From assembly GCF_018397995.1 (NCBI RefSeq), contig NZ_BBQH01000028.1, forward strand, positions 1 to 64,000: 64,000 nucleotides of DNA. The letters run 5' to 3'. Within the stretch, counting starts at the first letter, position 1, and each line of letters opens with the position of its first letter. The translations under genes were made by a program, and so were the position numbers. Of the stretch, positions 1 to 8,307 are shown in pieces. Source of the stretch: Rhizomonospora bruguierae (GTDB lineage Bacteria > Actinomycetota > Actinomycetes > Mycobacteriales > Micromonosporaceae). A model generated the notes under the pieces. That model was not told where the DNA came from. It made no database searches and saw nothing but the letters and a program-made list of their open reading frames with translations.

Positions 1-170
1 TTTACCATCTCACCTCCCTGCTGCTCACTCATGGGCTATGGACGGCCAGCGGCCACACCTCAGCAGGCATTCTGAACACGACCAACGGGACAGCGACAAG
101 AGACCCATTCAGGTGTCACCGCCGCACGCTGCCGCATGAACCGCCCCGGTCTACCCGCCGTCATACGTGC

Positions 171-506
171 ATGCAGCCAAAGAACGCATCGAATGACCCC
201 TACCTCAGCCAACTTGAGACACTTCAGGATCAGCTCCAGCAAGCGGGGGCCGCACTGGCCGAGACCGAGGTGACCGGCATCGCCGGCGAGGGCGCCGTCC
301 GGGTGACGCTCGCCGCTTCGGGCCAGCTCCGCGAGCTCCGCCTCGACCCGCGGGTGGTGGACCGCAACGACGTCGCGCGTCTTGAGCGGCTCATCATGGA
401 GGCCCACGCTGACGCGTCCGATGGGATCCAGGGGCTTGCGGCCGGTCTGGCGGCCCCGCTGTCGAACCTGGCCGCGACGCTCCAGGCCCAGGTACAAGCC
501 GGCTGA
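171..506 (+). CDS. YbaB/EbfC-like nucleoid-associated protein
   Basis: A 111-residue protein with the YbaB/EbfC layout: an N-terminal amphipathic helix (about residues 9-35), then a beta hairpin containing GEGAVRVTLAASGQLRELRLD (a few residues over residues 39-60), then a C-terminal helix. Proteins of this family bind DNA as dimers, and YbaB-like genes are common companions of actinobacterial ESX loci, though their role there is unclear. The gene is convergent with eccD, with a 54-bp gap. The ATG at 171 has no clear Shine-Dalgarno sequence, so the start is only the best available. Family assignment rests on sequence pattern. Confidence 0.7.
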   Translation: MQPKNASNDPYLSQLETLQDQLQQAGAALAETEVTGIAGEGAVRVTLAASGQLRELRLDPRVVDRNDVARLERLIMEAHADASDGIQGLAAGLAAPLSNLAATLQAQVQAG

Positions 507-560
507 CCTGTCGACAGGGCCCAGGTGACCGGTGTCAACGCACACCAGTCACCTGGTGAC

Positions 561-1937
561 CTATCGGACGATGTCACGGCCGGCGGTGACGAAGATGTCG
601 AGAACGCCAAGGGCGCCAAGGGTCGCCGGCGCCGCGAGGACCATGCAGAGGGTGCCGACCACGTCGACGAGCCGGCGCCGTTGCGGACCGGCGAGGTCGG
701 GTAGTGCGTCGGGCTCCTCGTCGGGTCGCTGGGCCATCGCCACCGTCACTCCAGCCACGACAAGGACGAGGCCCAGACCGACCAGGATCATCGAGATCAA
801 AGCCCAGCCGACGACAGCCGCTCCCGCGGTCAACAGCCCGAACGCGCCGACCATGCCGGCCAGGCCCAGCAGGGCCGCCTCCGCGCGGACGATGGATTGG
901 CGGGCCCGCACGAGCACGGCGATCACGGCTACGACGGCGAGCGCCACGGCATACAGTTGGCCCGACCGGGCGAGTGCCGGCACGGCGACGACCAGCGCGA
1001 CGACCGGGCCCAGGACGACGACGGGCATCAGCCGCTGGGCGCCAACCAACCAGCCGGTTATCTCCTGACGATTGCTCACCTCCGCGCGGCGGGTCCGGCG
1101 CACGTACGCGGCGATCGTGGCCGCCACGGCCCTGGACACCGCGATGAGCGCCAGCGCGGTCGCCGTGGCCGCGGCCGCCACCTGGATGCGGTCCGCGTCG
1201 ATCACGGTGAGGATCGGCACCAGCACGGCCGCCAGGCCGAACTGCAACTCCACGGCGAAGAGGACCGCTTCCGGCACGGCGGCGAGGGTCAGCAAGGCGG
1301 CCGCGTTGGCGCCGACGACCGCCCCGATCCAGGTGAGGGTGGCGCCGCCGAGCGAGTGCGCGAGCAACGCCCCGGCGACCGCGAGGCAGGGCACGGACAC
1401 CAGCGACATCGCCAGCGGGAGCCCCGGCGGCGTGTTCGTTGCGCGGACCTGGAAGCCCCACGCGGTGGCCAGGAGCGTCAACGCCGCGGCGGTCAGGCTC
1501 ACGGCCGGGACGAGCCGGTCGGCGTCCCGGTGGAGAGCCAGCACGGCGGCCACCGCGACGAGCCAGAGGAGTCCGGCGACGGTGACCGCCAGACCACGGT
1601 TGCGGCTCGCCTGGCTGAGCTGCCGGGCCTGGTCGAGCACGAACTCGTCCGTGTCCTCCACCACCGGAATCAGGGTCGGATCGCGGGCGATGTCACACAG
1701 GTAGAGGACCTGCCCGTCGAGGATGCCGGCCTCGACCAGCGACGCGCCCAGCGGCAGCGGCGGCGCCCCGGCCAGCGCCAGCGACCACACCGGGTGCTGA
1801 CCCTTGCGATCCAGCCCACACAGCGTCGCCAGGTCGGCGACGTACTCGCCGACCGGCGCCCCGCTCGGCAGCGCGATGTCGACCCGCCTGCCGCCGCCGG
1901 CGACGGTGATCCGGCTTCGCTCGTCCTGCATGGCCAC
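561..1937 (-). CDS. eccD: EccD-like T7SS integral membrane protein
   Basis: A 458-residue protein with an N-terminal ubiquitin-like (YukD-type) domain (about residues 8-90), a short cytosolic linker and about eleven predicted membrane helices from residue 113 to the C-terminus. This is the EccD architecture, the membrane-spanning component of the ESX/T7SS translocation complex. The GTG start abuts the TGA of the upstream WXG gene and has GGAG six bases upstream; an ATG two codons in is the alternative. It is the last gene of the minus-strand T7SS block and is probably translationally coupled to the WXG genes. The low-complexity Ala/Val/Leu helices are normal for the family. Confidence 0.85.
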   Translation of the reverse strand: MAMQDERSRITVAGGGRRVDIALPSGAPVGEYVADLATLCGLDRKGQHPVWSLALAGAPPLPLGASLVEAGILDGQVLYLCDIARDPTLIPVVEDTDEFVLDQARQLSQASRNRGLAVTVAGLLWLVAVAAVLALHRDADRLVPAVSLTAAALTLLATAWGFQVRATNTPPGLPLAMSLVSVPCLAVAGALLAHSLGGATLTWIGAVVGANAAALLTLAAVPEAVLFAVELQFGLAAVLVPILTVIDADRIQVAAAATATALALIAVSRAVAATIAAYVRRTRRAEVSNRQEITGWLVGAQRLMPVVVLGPVVALVVAVPALARSGQLYAVALAVVAVIAVLVRARQSIVRAEAALLGLAGMVGAFGLLTAGAAVVGWALISMILVGLGLVLVVAGVTVAMAQRPDEEPDALPDLAGPQRRRLVDVVGTLCMVLAAPATLGALGVLDIFVTAGRDIVR

Positions 1938-2381
1938 TCAGTTCTCCACGACGACCGGGCCGACGCCGGGGCTTCGCCGCCAGAGGTTCGGGTCCTTGGG
2001 GTCGACATCCGGAGGTTCTTGGGTGAATGCCGAGAATGCCTCGATGACGGCTCCCTCGGCCGCGTCGAAGTTCGCGGCCACGCGCGCGAGTGCCACCGCC
2101 ATCTTCACGAGTACGGCATCGTTCGGTGTCTCGTCGCTGAGATTTTCCTTGCCGGTTCCGAAGAGATCGCGGCCGAGCTCGTTGTATCGATCGAAGTACG
2201 CCTGCACCTCGGTGGCGGTGCTCCCCGCCCAGCTGCCCGGCATGGTTTCCCACGTCCTCGACAGCTCGGTCAGCTGCGCGCCGTAGTCAAGGATGCGCTC
2301 CTTCAGGTCGACGGTGGCCAGCTTGTACAGCTGCATCGGGTCGATCCTGATCGACTCCCAGTTGTAGTTCCCGCTGGCCAT
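1938..2381 (-). CDS. WXG100-like protein (147 aa)
   Basis: A 147-residue helical protein with WAG (residues about 51-53) between two predicted helices, the hairpin pattern of WXG100 proteins. It is longer than the usual 100 residues, with an acidic C-terminal tail rich in Pro/Asp (residues about 122-147). WXG100 proteins are T7SS substrates or chaperone-like partners that form helical-hairpin dimers. The gene lies directly upstream of eccD with no gap (TGA then GTG) and 27 bp downstream of another WXG-like gene. A good Shine-Dalgarno (GAGAGGAG) lies before the ATG. The longer tail could act as a targeting or substrate-specific extension (inference). Confidence 0.7.
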   Translation of the reverse strand: MASGNYNWESIRIDPMQLYKLATVDLKERILDYGAQLTELSRTWETMPGSWAGSTATEVQAYFDRYNELGRDLFGTGKENLSDETPNDAVLVKMAVALARVAANFDAAEGAVIEAFSAFTQEPPDVDPKDPNLWRRSPGVGPVVVEN

Positions 2382-2408
2382 GGTCGGTCTCCTCTCTCGG
2401 AAAGTCCG

Positions 2409-2699
2409 TCACGGTGTGGGAGACAGGGAGGCGACGTTGGCCTGTTCCGCCGCGGTGATGTTCGCCTGCACGGTTTCCAGTCGCCGGACCGCGTCGTCGA
2501 GCTTTTCCTCCATCTCCGTGGCGGCGAGTTCGAACTTGCCGGCGAGCGTCGAGAAGGAAAGCGACGAGCGCGAGTGCCATACGTCCTCGACCAGCTTGAA
2601 GGTCGCGCGGAGGGCGGCGTTGTGCTCCCGTACCTTGCCGTGCACCCGCCGGGTGGTTTTGATGGCCGCGTCCAGCGCGACCGGGTCGACGTCGAACAT
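2409..2699 (-). CDS. WXG100-like protein with WHS turn (96 aa)
   Basis: A 96-residue, mostly helical protein with WHS at residues 41-43, in the mid-sequence turn position where WXG100 proteins have W-x-G, so the Gly is replaced by Ser. The start was placed at ATG 2699 because the longer open frame upstream reads through the neighbouring WXG gene in another frame, and 96 residues is the family length. It lies between two other WXG genes on the same strand. It probably forms a heterodimer with one of them (inference). No signal peptide, as expected for T7SS substrates. Confidence 0.6.
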   Translation of the reverse strand: MFDVDPVALDAAIKTTRRVHGKVREHNAALRATFKLVEDVWHSRSSLSFSTLAGKFELAATEMEEKLDDAVRRLETVQANITAAEQANVASLSPTP

Positions 2700-2716
2700 C
2701 CCAGGGACCGCCTCGG

Positions 2717-3025
2717 CTAGCCGGCCCGCCAGGCGGCGGTGTTGCCCTGCTCCAGCTCCACGTAGTTCAGCCACACGCGATCCATCGCGACCGCGATGTT
2801 GTTGAGGAACCCCTCCGGCCCGAGCAGCGAGTCGGCCGAGGCGTCCCATGCGGCCTGGTGCTCCGTGTAGGCGACTGCCGCGTCACCGCTCCACGTGTCC
2901 CGCAGCGCGACGACACGCGCCTTCAGCCGGGCGAGTTCCCCACCCAGCGTCGCCGCCTTGGTGTGCAGGTAGGGCCCCGCGTCGCCCAGCTCGGCCGGCA
3001 CCCGAATGCGGTCGTAGATTGTCAT
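2717..3025 (-). CDS. WXG100 family protein (102 aa)
   Basis: A 102-residue protein with a clear WSG at residues 45-47 between two helices, the classical WXG100 (ESAT-6/CFP-10-like) hairpin. The ATG at 3025 is preceded by a strong GGGAGGA ribosome site; the longer frame upstream of it overlaps the next gene and is rejected. It sits 17 bp from the neighbouring WXG gene, with eccC at the head of the block, which supports a role as secreted substrate or partner of this T7SS. Confidence 0.75.
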   Translation of the reverse strand: MTIYDRIRVPAELGDAGPYLHTKAATLGGELARLKARVVALRDTWSGDAAVAYTEHQAAWDASADSLLGPEGFLNNIAVAMDRVWLNYVELEQGNTAAWRAG

Positions 3026-3054
3026 CCCGTCCTCCCTTCGATTGCTGATCACGA

Positions 3055-3387
3055 TCAGAGGTTCGCCGGCGGCAGCGTCTCCCCGGTGCCGGCCACGTAG
3101 GCGACGTTGTTCAATTCGCCCGTGGTGTAGCCCTCCATGTTGTTCCGCAGCCCAACGGCGATGCCGTGCAACGCCGCCAGCAGGGCCTTGGTGTTGCTCT
3201 CCCACGGCCCGCCGGGTCCCATGATCTTCTCGAACTCCTTCTGCGCCGGCCCGATCCACGGGCCGTTGAGCCCGAGTACGTACGACTTGAGCGCCGCTAG
3301 CTCGGACTCCAGGGCGACTGCCATGGCGTCACAGTCATTAGCGGTGGTGCTCAGCTCTCTGGCTCTGGTATCGAACCCGTTGATCAT
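3055..3387 (-). CDS. WXG100-like protein with WIG motif (110 aa)
   Basis: A 110-residue helical protein with WIG at residues 44-46, fitting the WXG100 hairpin. The C-terminal part carries a Gly/Asn-rich stretch and a YTTGELNNVAY segment. It is the first of four consecutive small WXG-like genes after eccC, with a 131-bp gap that could hold its own promoter. Predicted function: T7SS substrate or heterodimer partner (family knowledge). Confidence 0.7.
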   Translation of the reverse strand: MINGFDTRARELSTTANDCDAMAVALESELAALKSYVLGLNGPWIGPAQKEFEKIMGPGGPWESNTKALLAALHGIAVGLRNNMEGYTTGELNNVAYVAGTGETLPPANL

Positions 3388-3518
3388 GGTGTGGCCCGCC
3401 TCCTCCTGCCGGCCCTCGCCGACCGTCCGATACCGACCGTGCCAGGTGGACCGGTGCGTCGGGTAGGTCCCGAAACGATGGACATCCCGCTGCGTCCGAT
3501 GGGAACATCGCCGCCCGC

Positions 3519-6500
3519 TCAGCGGTGGCTCGTAGTCGGGGCTTCGACCTCGACCGCCCGATCTGCGATGGCGATCTGGGTCAACAGCGGCGGCTGGCCC
3601 CGCCGCACCAGGACGGCGCGGCCGGGCGGGCGGCGAGCCGCCCGCTCCTCACCCACCAGGGCCCCCTCGCGCGGGTCCCCGGAGAGGATGAGCCCGTTGG
3701 TACCCAGTTCCCGCAGCCGCACGGTCAGCAGATCCGAGTGGGAGGTACGCGACGCGCCGGCGACGCGGCGGGCGAGGACGATGTGCAGCCCGACCTCGCG
3801 CGCGTGGGGAATGAACCCGACCAGCGGGCCCAGCGGGTTCGCGGCGCCGAGCACGAGGTCGTAGTCGTCCACGACGAGGTAGATGTCCGGCCCATCCCAC
3901 CAACCGCGCGACGCCAGCTGCTCGGGCGTGACGTCCGGGGGCGGCATCCGCTCCTTGAGCCGCTCGACCAGTTGGTTGACGTAGGTGCTCGCCGCCGCCG
4001 CGTCCGGGGCGTACGCGGCCAGGTGCTCGTCGGGCACCACGCCCAGCATGCCGCGCCGGTAGTCCACGAGCAGCGCACGCGCGCGTGTGGCCGGCTGCCG
4101 CCGCACGAGGTTGGTCAGGAACGTCCGCAGGAACTGGGTCTTGCCGGACCCGCTGTCGCCGAACACCAGCAGGTGGGGGTCGGCGCTGGTGAGGTCCAGA
4201 CCGACCGGTCGCAGGTCGTGCTCGCCGATCCCGATGGGCATCCCGGCCGCATCGTCGATCTCCATCGCGAGCAGCTGCGAGGTCGACAGCCGGTCAGGCA
4301 GCAGTCGCAGCCTGGGGGCCGCCGGGCCGGTCCACGCGGCCGTCACCTTCTGCAGGACGTCCTCCTGCGCTTCCCGGAGCCCCTCGGCGCTCTCCCGCCC
4401 GTCGACCCGGGGCAGCAGGAACTGGACGAACAGCCCGGGGCCGCTCAGGCCGCGCCCCGGCAGCGCCGGCATCGCCGCCGCCGGACGCCGGGCGATCTCC
4501 GACTCGCTCGGGTCGTTGAGCCGCAGTTCGAAGCGGACCCCGATGCTGTCGCGCACGGCCGGCCGGATGTCGAGCCACCGGCCGACGGTCAGCATGAGGT
4601 GGACGCCGGCGCCGAGACCACGGGCCGCGATCTCCTGCACCTGCGGCTCGAACTGCTCGCTCTGGGTCCGCACAGCGCCCCAGTTGTCGATCATGAGGAT
4701 AATGTCCGCCGCGCGCAGGCCGGCCGGAAGCAGTCCGGCCGCCCGGCGCTGCCGGAACTCGGTGATCGAGTCGATGCCCAACGCGCGGAAGGTCGCCTCC
4801 CGCTCCGTGATCAGGGCGCGAACCTCGGCCAGCGTGCGGTCGACCACCGCGAGGTCGGCTCGGTCGGCGACCGCGGACACGTGCGGCGCGCTCGTGTACG
4901 GGTGCAGCGTCCCCCCGCCGAAGTCGACGCAGTAGAACTGCACCTCGTCGGGCGTGTGGGTGAGCATCGTGGCCAGCAGGATGGTTCGCAGCAGGGTGCT
5001 GCGGCCCATGCGCGGTGCCCCGACGATCGCCAGATGCCCGTGATGGCCGCCGAAGTCCAGGAGCATGGGCTGCTGCTCCTGTTGCAGGGGCAGGTCGACC
5101 ACGCCGATCGGCACCTTGAGCGAGCCCAGCAGGGGCCAGTCGCGGGCGGACAGTCCGCGGCCGGGGTGGACGGCCGGCTGGCCGAACATGTAGTCCAGCG
5201 GAATCGCCGCGGGCAGCGGGGGCAGCCACACCTGGTGGGCGGGCCGGCCGACCATTTTGATCCGCTCCACCACAATGGATAGCTCGGTCGGCCCGCTCGG
5301 CTCGTCCGCGCCCGTCGCCGGAACGTTGTCGGGCTCCTCGGTGGTGGTCGACCGGAACCCGAAGGGGACGATGGTGGGGCCGATCCCGGCGGTCATGGTG
5401 GCCCGCTCGGCGGGGCTCAGATACGGCGCCGACACGTGGGCGACCCGGAACCGGCGGTAGACCGTTTCGTCCACCTTGAGGTACGCCGAGCCCGGCAGCG
5501 CCGGCAGGCGGTAGGCGTCGTTGGTCCCGATCACCGTACGGCTCTCCACCGCGCTGAAGGTGCGCAGGCAGATCCGGTACGACAGGTGGGACTCCAGGCC
5601 GCGCAGCCTGCCCTCTTCCAGCCGCTGGGTCGCCATCAACAGATGCATGCCGAGGCTGCGTCCCACGCGTCCTATTTGGACGAAGAGGTCGGTCATGTCG
5701 GGCCGGCCGGAGAGCAGCTCACCGAACTCGTCGACAATGATGAGCAGGTAGGGCAGCGGAGGCAACGGCTGCCCGTCGGCGCCCGTGCCCCCGGCCGCCC
5801 GGCGCCGCTGGTACTCGTGGATGGAGTCCAGGTTGCCCGCCGCCCGCAGCATCCGTTGCCGGCGCTGCTGCTCGCCCCGCAGGGCCGCGTGCACGCGGTC
5901 GATCATGCCGGCGTCATCGGCCAGGTTGGTGATCAGGCCGGCGACGTGAGGCAGTCCGCTCAGCGGCGCGAACGCCGCACCGCCCTTGTAGTCCACCAGC
6001 ACGAAACTCAGCAGCTCCGGCGGGTGGGTGATGGACAGGCCGGTGACCAGGGTGCGCAGCAGCTCACTCTTGCCCGAGCCGGTGGCACCCACGACCAGCC
6101 CGTGCGGCCCGTACCCGCCCCTGGCCGACTCGTTGATATCGAGCACAACGGTCTGACCCTCGCCGTCGGTGCCGACCGGAACCCGGAGGAGGTCTTCGGG
6201 CGCGGTGGCCTTCCAGCGCTGCGCGATGTCGGCGTCGCCGGGGTCGCCGGCGACCAGCATCTCGGTCAGCGGCACCGTCCGGGCCAGCGTCTGCTCCTCG
6301 TCGTCGACGAGCCGCAACGGCGACAGACCCCGGGCGATCAGTTCGCAGAGGCTCGGCGGCACGGCGTCGGGCGTGCAGTCCTCCATCGCCGTAGGCCCGC
6401 CCGGGCCGCCTTCCGCGCTCAGCTGCCCGTCCTCAGTCAGCCGGATCCGCAGGTCGACCCGGCTCGGCTCATCGCTTTCCTGTTCGGACAGAAACACCAG

Positions 6501-7559
6501 CGTGTAGCCCAGCTGCGGGCCGGCGCTCTCGACCAGCGAGCGCACCAGGTTCGAGCGGCCCCATTCGGACTTCGGCTCGAACCTGGTGAACACGACCACC
6601 AGGCGCCGCTGGACCGGCGTACCGCGGTCCATGGTGATCTGGGCGCGGCGCGTCCGCTGGCGTTCCCGGCGCTCCTGCAGGTCCTGTTCGAGGTAGTCAG
6701 CCAGTTCCTGGGGCGCCCGGGCGACCAGCGGCACCACCCCGGCGTCGCCGCTGGTGCCCGGTTCGAACGCGTGGGGCAGCCACTTCGCCCATTCCCAATC
6801 GCCGTTGTCGGAGGCATCTATCGCCACGCCGACGTCGTCGGGGGCGTGCAGGACGACCAGCTGGCACAGCAGGGCCCGGGTTACGGCCGCCGCCGCCCGA
6901 TGCGGGCCGAGGATGCTGACCACCCCGCACGCGCCGAGGTCGGCGACGAACGGTTGCGCGTCGACCTTGCCCATCCGCGCCGCCAGCCGGCGGGCCGACC
7001 GCAGCGACTCCCAGTCGTAGTCGGCCATCGGGTCGAGCCGGTTGCCAATCTCGATCGGGCTGGCCAGGTCCGTCCGGCCGACCCCCATGCGCAGGTGCAG
7101 GAAGTCCGGGTCGACGGGCCGCCGTTCCCACACCCGGTCGAGGGACCGGACGATGCCCCACAGCCCTTCGGGCTCCGGGTGCAGCGTGGCTGCGGTCAGC
7201 CGCTGGGCGGTGGCCACCTCACGGGCCTGTTTCCGGGCGATCGTGAGGTTCGCCCGGTACTTGCGGCGTTGCCGCCGGCTGGCGCGGCGTCGCGTACCAC
7301 GCGTGTGCAGGGCCATACCGATGGTGGTGCTGATCGCTACCGCGACATACATCGCGCCGATCACGATCATCAACGGCCGACCGAAGCTGATCATGTATAC
7401 GGACATTCCGATACTCGACATCATCGCGAAGACGATGGTGAACATCGACCCTGCGCTGGCCGTTCCCTTCGCTTCCGGCGGGTTGGGTAACGCGACCTTG
7501 TCGTGGGGCGGCTCGGCCGGACGGAACCGCGCCGGCCGGTGGAAGGCGAGACGACTCAT
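3519..7559 (-). CDS. eccC: EccC-type FtsK/SpoIIIE ATPase, T7SS motor
   Basis: A 1346-residue membrane-anchored ATPase that powers T7SS export. Two membrane helices lie near residues 40-90, then a basic linker, then tandem FtsK/SpoIIIE domains. Domain 1 has Walker A GATGSGKSE (about residue 490) and Walker B LLIIVDEFGE. Domain 2 has a degenerate Walker A, GAPRMGRST (about 843), with Arg for Lys. Domain 3 has Walker A GDSGSGKT (about 1131) and Walker B LVVDDYD. Degenerate downstream domains are known in EccC, where they bind substrate. EccCa and EccCb are fused in one chain. The ATG at 7559 was chosen over an upstream frame extension, which has no ribosome site and would overlap the preceding gene. 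Confidence 0.92.
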   Translation of the reverse strand: MSRLAFHRPARFRPAEPPHDKVALPNPPEAKGTASAGSMFTIVFAMMSSIGMSVYMISFGRPLMIVIGAMYVAVAISTTIGMALHTRGTRRRASRRQRRKYRANLTIARKQAREVATAQRLTAATLHPEPEGLWGIVRSLDRVWERRPVDPDFLHLRMGVGRTDLASPIEIGNRLDPMADYDWESLRSARRLAARMGKVDAQPFVADLGACGVVSILGPHRAAAAVTRALLCQLVVLHAPDDVGVAIDASDNGDWEWAKWLPHAFEPGTSGDAGVVPLVARAPQELADYLEQDLQERRERQRTRRAQITMDRGTPVQRRLVVVFTRFEPKSEWGRSNLVRSLVESAGPQLGYTLVFLSEQESDEPSRVDLRIRLTEDGQLSAEGGPGGPTAMEDCTPDAVPPSLCELIARGLSPLRLVDDEEQTLARTVPLTEMLVAGDPGDADIAQRWKATAPEDLLRVPVGTDGEGQTVVLDINESARGGYGPHGLVVGATGSGKSELLRTLVTGLSITHPPELLSFVLVDYKGGAAFAPLSGLPHVAGLITNLADDAGMIDRVHAALRGEQQRRQRMLRAAGNLDSIHEYQRRRAAGGTGADGQPLPPLPYLLIIVDEFGELLSGRPDMTDLFVQIGRVGRSLGMHLLMATQRLEEGRLRGLESHLSYRICLRTFSAVESRTVIGTNDAYRLPALPGSAYLKVDETVYRRFRVAHVSAPYLSPAERATMTAGIGPTIVPFGFRSTTTEEPDNVPATGADEPSGPTELSIVVERIKMVGRPAHQVWLPPLPAAIPLDYMFGQPAVHPGRGLSARDWPLLGSLKVPIGVVDLPLQQEQQPMLLDFGGHHGHLAIVGAPRMGRSTLLRTILLATMLTHTPDEVQFYCVDFGGGTLHPYTSAPHVSAVADRADLAVVDRTLAEVRALITEREATFRALGIDSITEFRQRRAAGLLPAGLRAADIILMIDNWGAVRTQSEQFEPQVQEIAARGLGAGVHLMLTVGRWLDIRPAVRDSIGVRFELRLNDPSESEIARRPAAAMPALPGRGLSGPGLFVQFLLPRVDGRESAEGLREAQEDVLQKVTAAWTGPAAPRLRLLPDRLSTSQLLAMEIDDAAGMPIGIGEHDLRPVGLDLTSADPHLLVFGDSGSGKTQFLRTFLTNLVRRQPATRARALLVDYRRGMLGVVPDEHLAAYAPDAAAASTYVNQLVERLKERMPPPDVTPEQLASRGWWDGPDIYLVVDDYDLVLGAANPLGPLVGFIPHAREVGLHIVLARRVAGASRTSHSDLLTVRLRELGTNGLILSGDPREGALVGEERAARRPPGRAVLVRRGQPPLLTQIAIADRAVEVEAPTTSHR

Positions 7560-7578
7560 GGGGCTCTCGCTTCTGCGT

Positions 7579-8307
7579 TCAGGAGGAACAGGTGACGCGG
7601 GCCTGCGCGACGGCCAGGCGGCTGGTGGGGGTGGTCGGCACACCCTGGTCGCCCAACGCCAGCGCGAGCCCGTTCCTGGTGGTGGGGAACGTGCCGATCG
7701 CCACCCACTGACCGGGCGCGGCTGCCTGGTCGACCACCTGCTCGGCTAGCGTGCCGCCGCTGCGGCCGGCGCGCACGACGTAGGTCGCCTGCCCCGCCGC
7801 GTCCTGGGGCCGTTCGGGCACCGGCACATAGACCGCCAGCTCGCAACGGGTGTACTCCGGTCCAGGAAGGAACCACCACATCGCCGCCTGGCGCGCCGTG
7901 CCCCGGTCGGGGTCACCGCTCATCGGGATCGTCTGGAAGGTGCCGTGGCACCCGTCGCGGTTCCAGGCCCCGGTGGCCATCGTGGTCCATTCCGGCGTAC
8001 GGCCAGTCACGTCGAAGCCGTGGTCGGCGGTGCTCTCGCAGTCCCACCCGGCCACCGCCGTGTACGCCTCGGCCGGCGGCGTCGTCGTCGCCGTCGCCTC
8101 CGACGGCGGGAACGCGAGCTGCAGCACGACGCCGACCAGCAGCGCGAGAACGCTGGCGATCGAGCCCACGACGGCGACCGTCGCCGGCCGCGCCAGGGGT
8201 CGCTCCGCGCCGGGTTGTGCCCAGACATGTTCGTCGAACGCCCGGACGAACTCCTGGCGGTCGCGCCAGGACAGGCGGCGCGGGCCCGGATCGGACACCG
8301 TCATCAC
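7579..8307 (-). CDS. Single-pass membrane protein of T7SS locus, unknown function
   Basis: A 242-residue protein: a cytosolic N-terminus of about 42 residues starting with a GPRRLSWRDRQEF segment, one membrane helix (about 43-66) and an exported domain of about 170 residues with four Cys that could form disulfides (WDCES, DGCHG, TRCEL, VTCSS). The start is GTG, overlapping the stop of the upstream mycosin-like gene as GTGA, with a following ATG as alternative. Tight coupling between the mycosin-like gene and eccC implies a role in the secretion complex. It does not match EccB or EccE by any motif I can see. The exported Trp-rich fold could bind a ligand, but nothing proves this. Confidence 0.6.
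   Translation of the reverse strand: MMTVSDPGPRRLSWRDRQEFVRAFDEHVWAQPGAERPLARPATVAVVGSIASVLALLVGVVLQLAFPPSEATATTTPPAEAYTAVAGWDCESTADHGFDVTGRTPEWTTMATGAWNRDGCHGTFQTIPMSGDPDRGTARQAAMWWFLPGPEYTRCELAVYVPVPERPQDAAGQATYVVRAGRSGGTLAEQVVDQAAAPGQWVAIGTFPTTRNGLALALGDQGVPTTPTSRLAVAQARVTCSS

Noticed and set aside
897-2720. Long 607-codon plus-strand open frame over eccD and WXG genes
   Set aside because: Antisense shadow of high-GC genes: poor third-position bias, His/Arg/Asp-rich composition and no family features.
5436-7490. 684-codon plus-strand open frame antisense to eccC
   Set aside because: Runs opposite a clear EccC; composition is typical of the reverse frame of GC-rich coding DNA.
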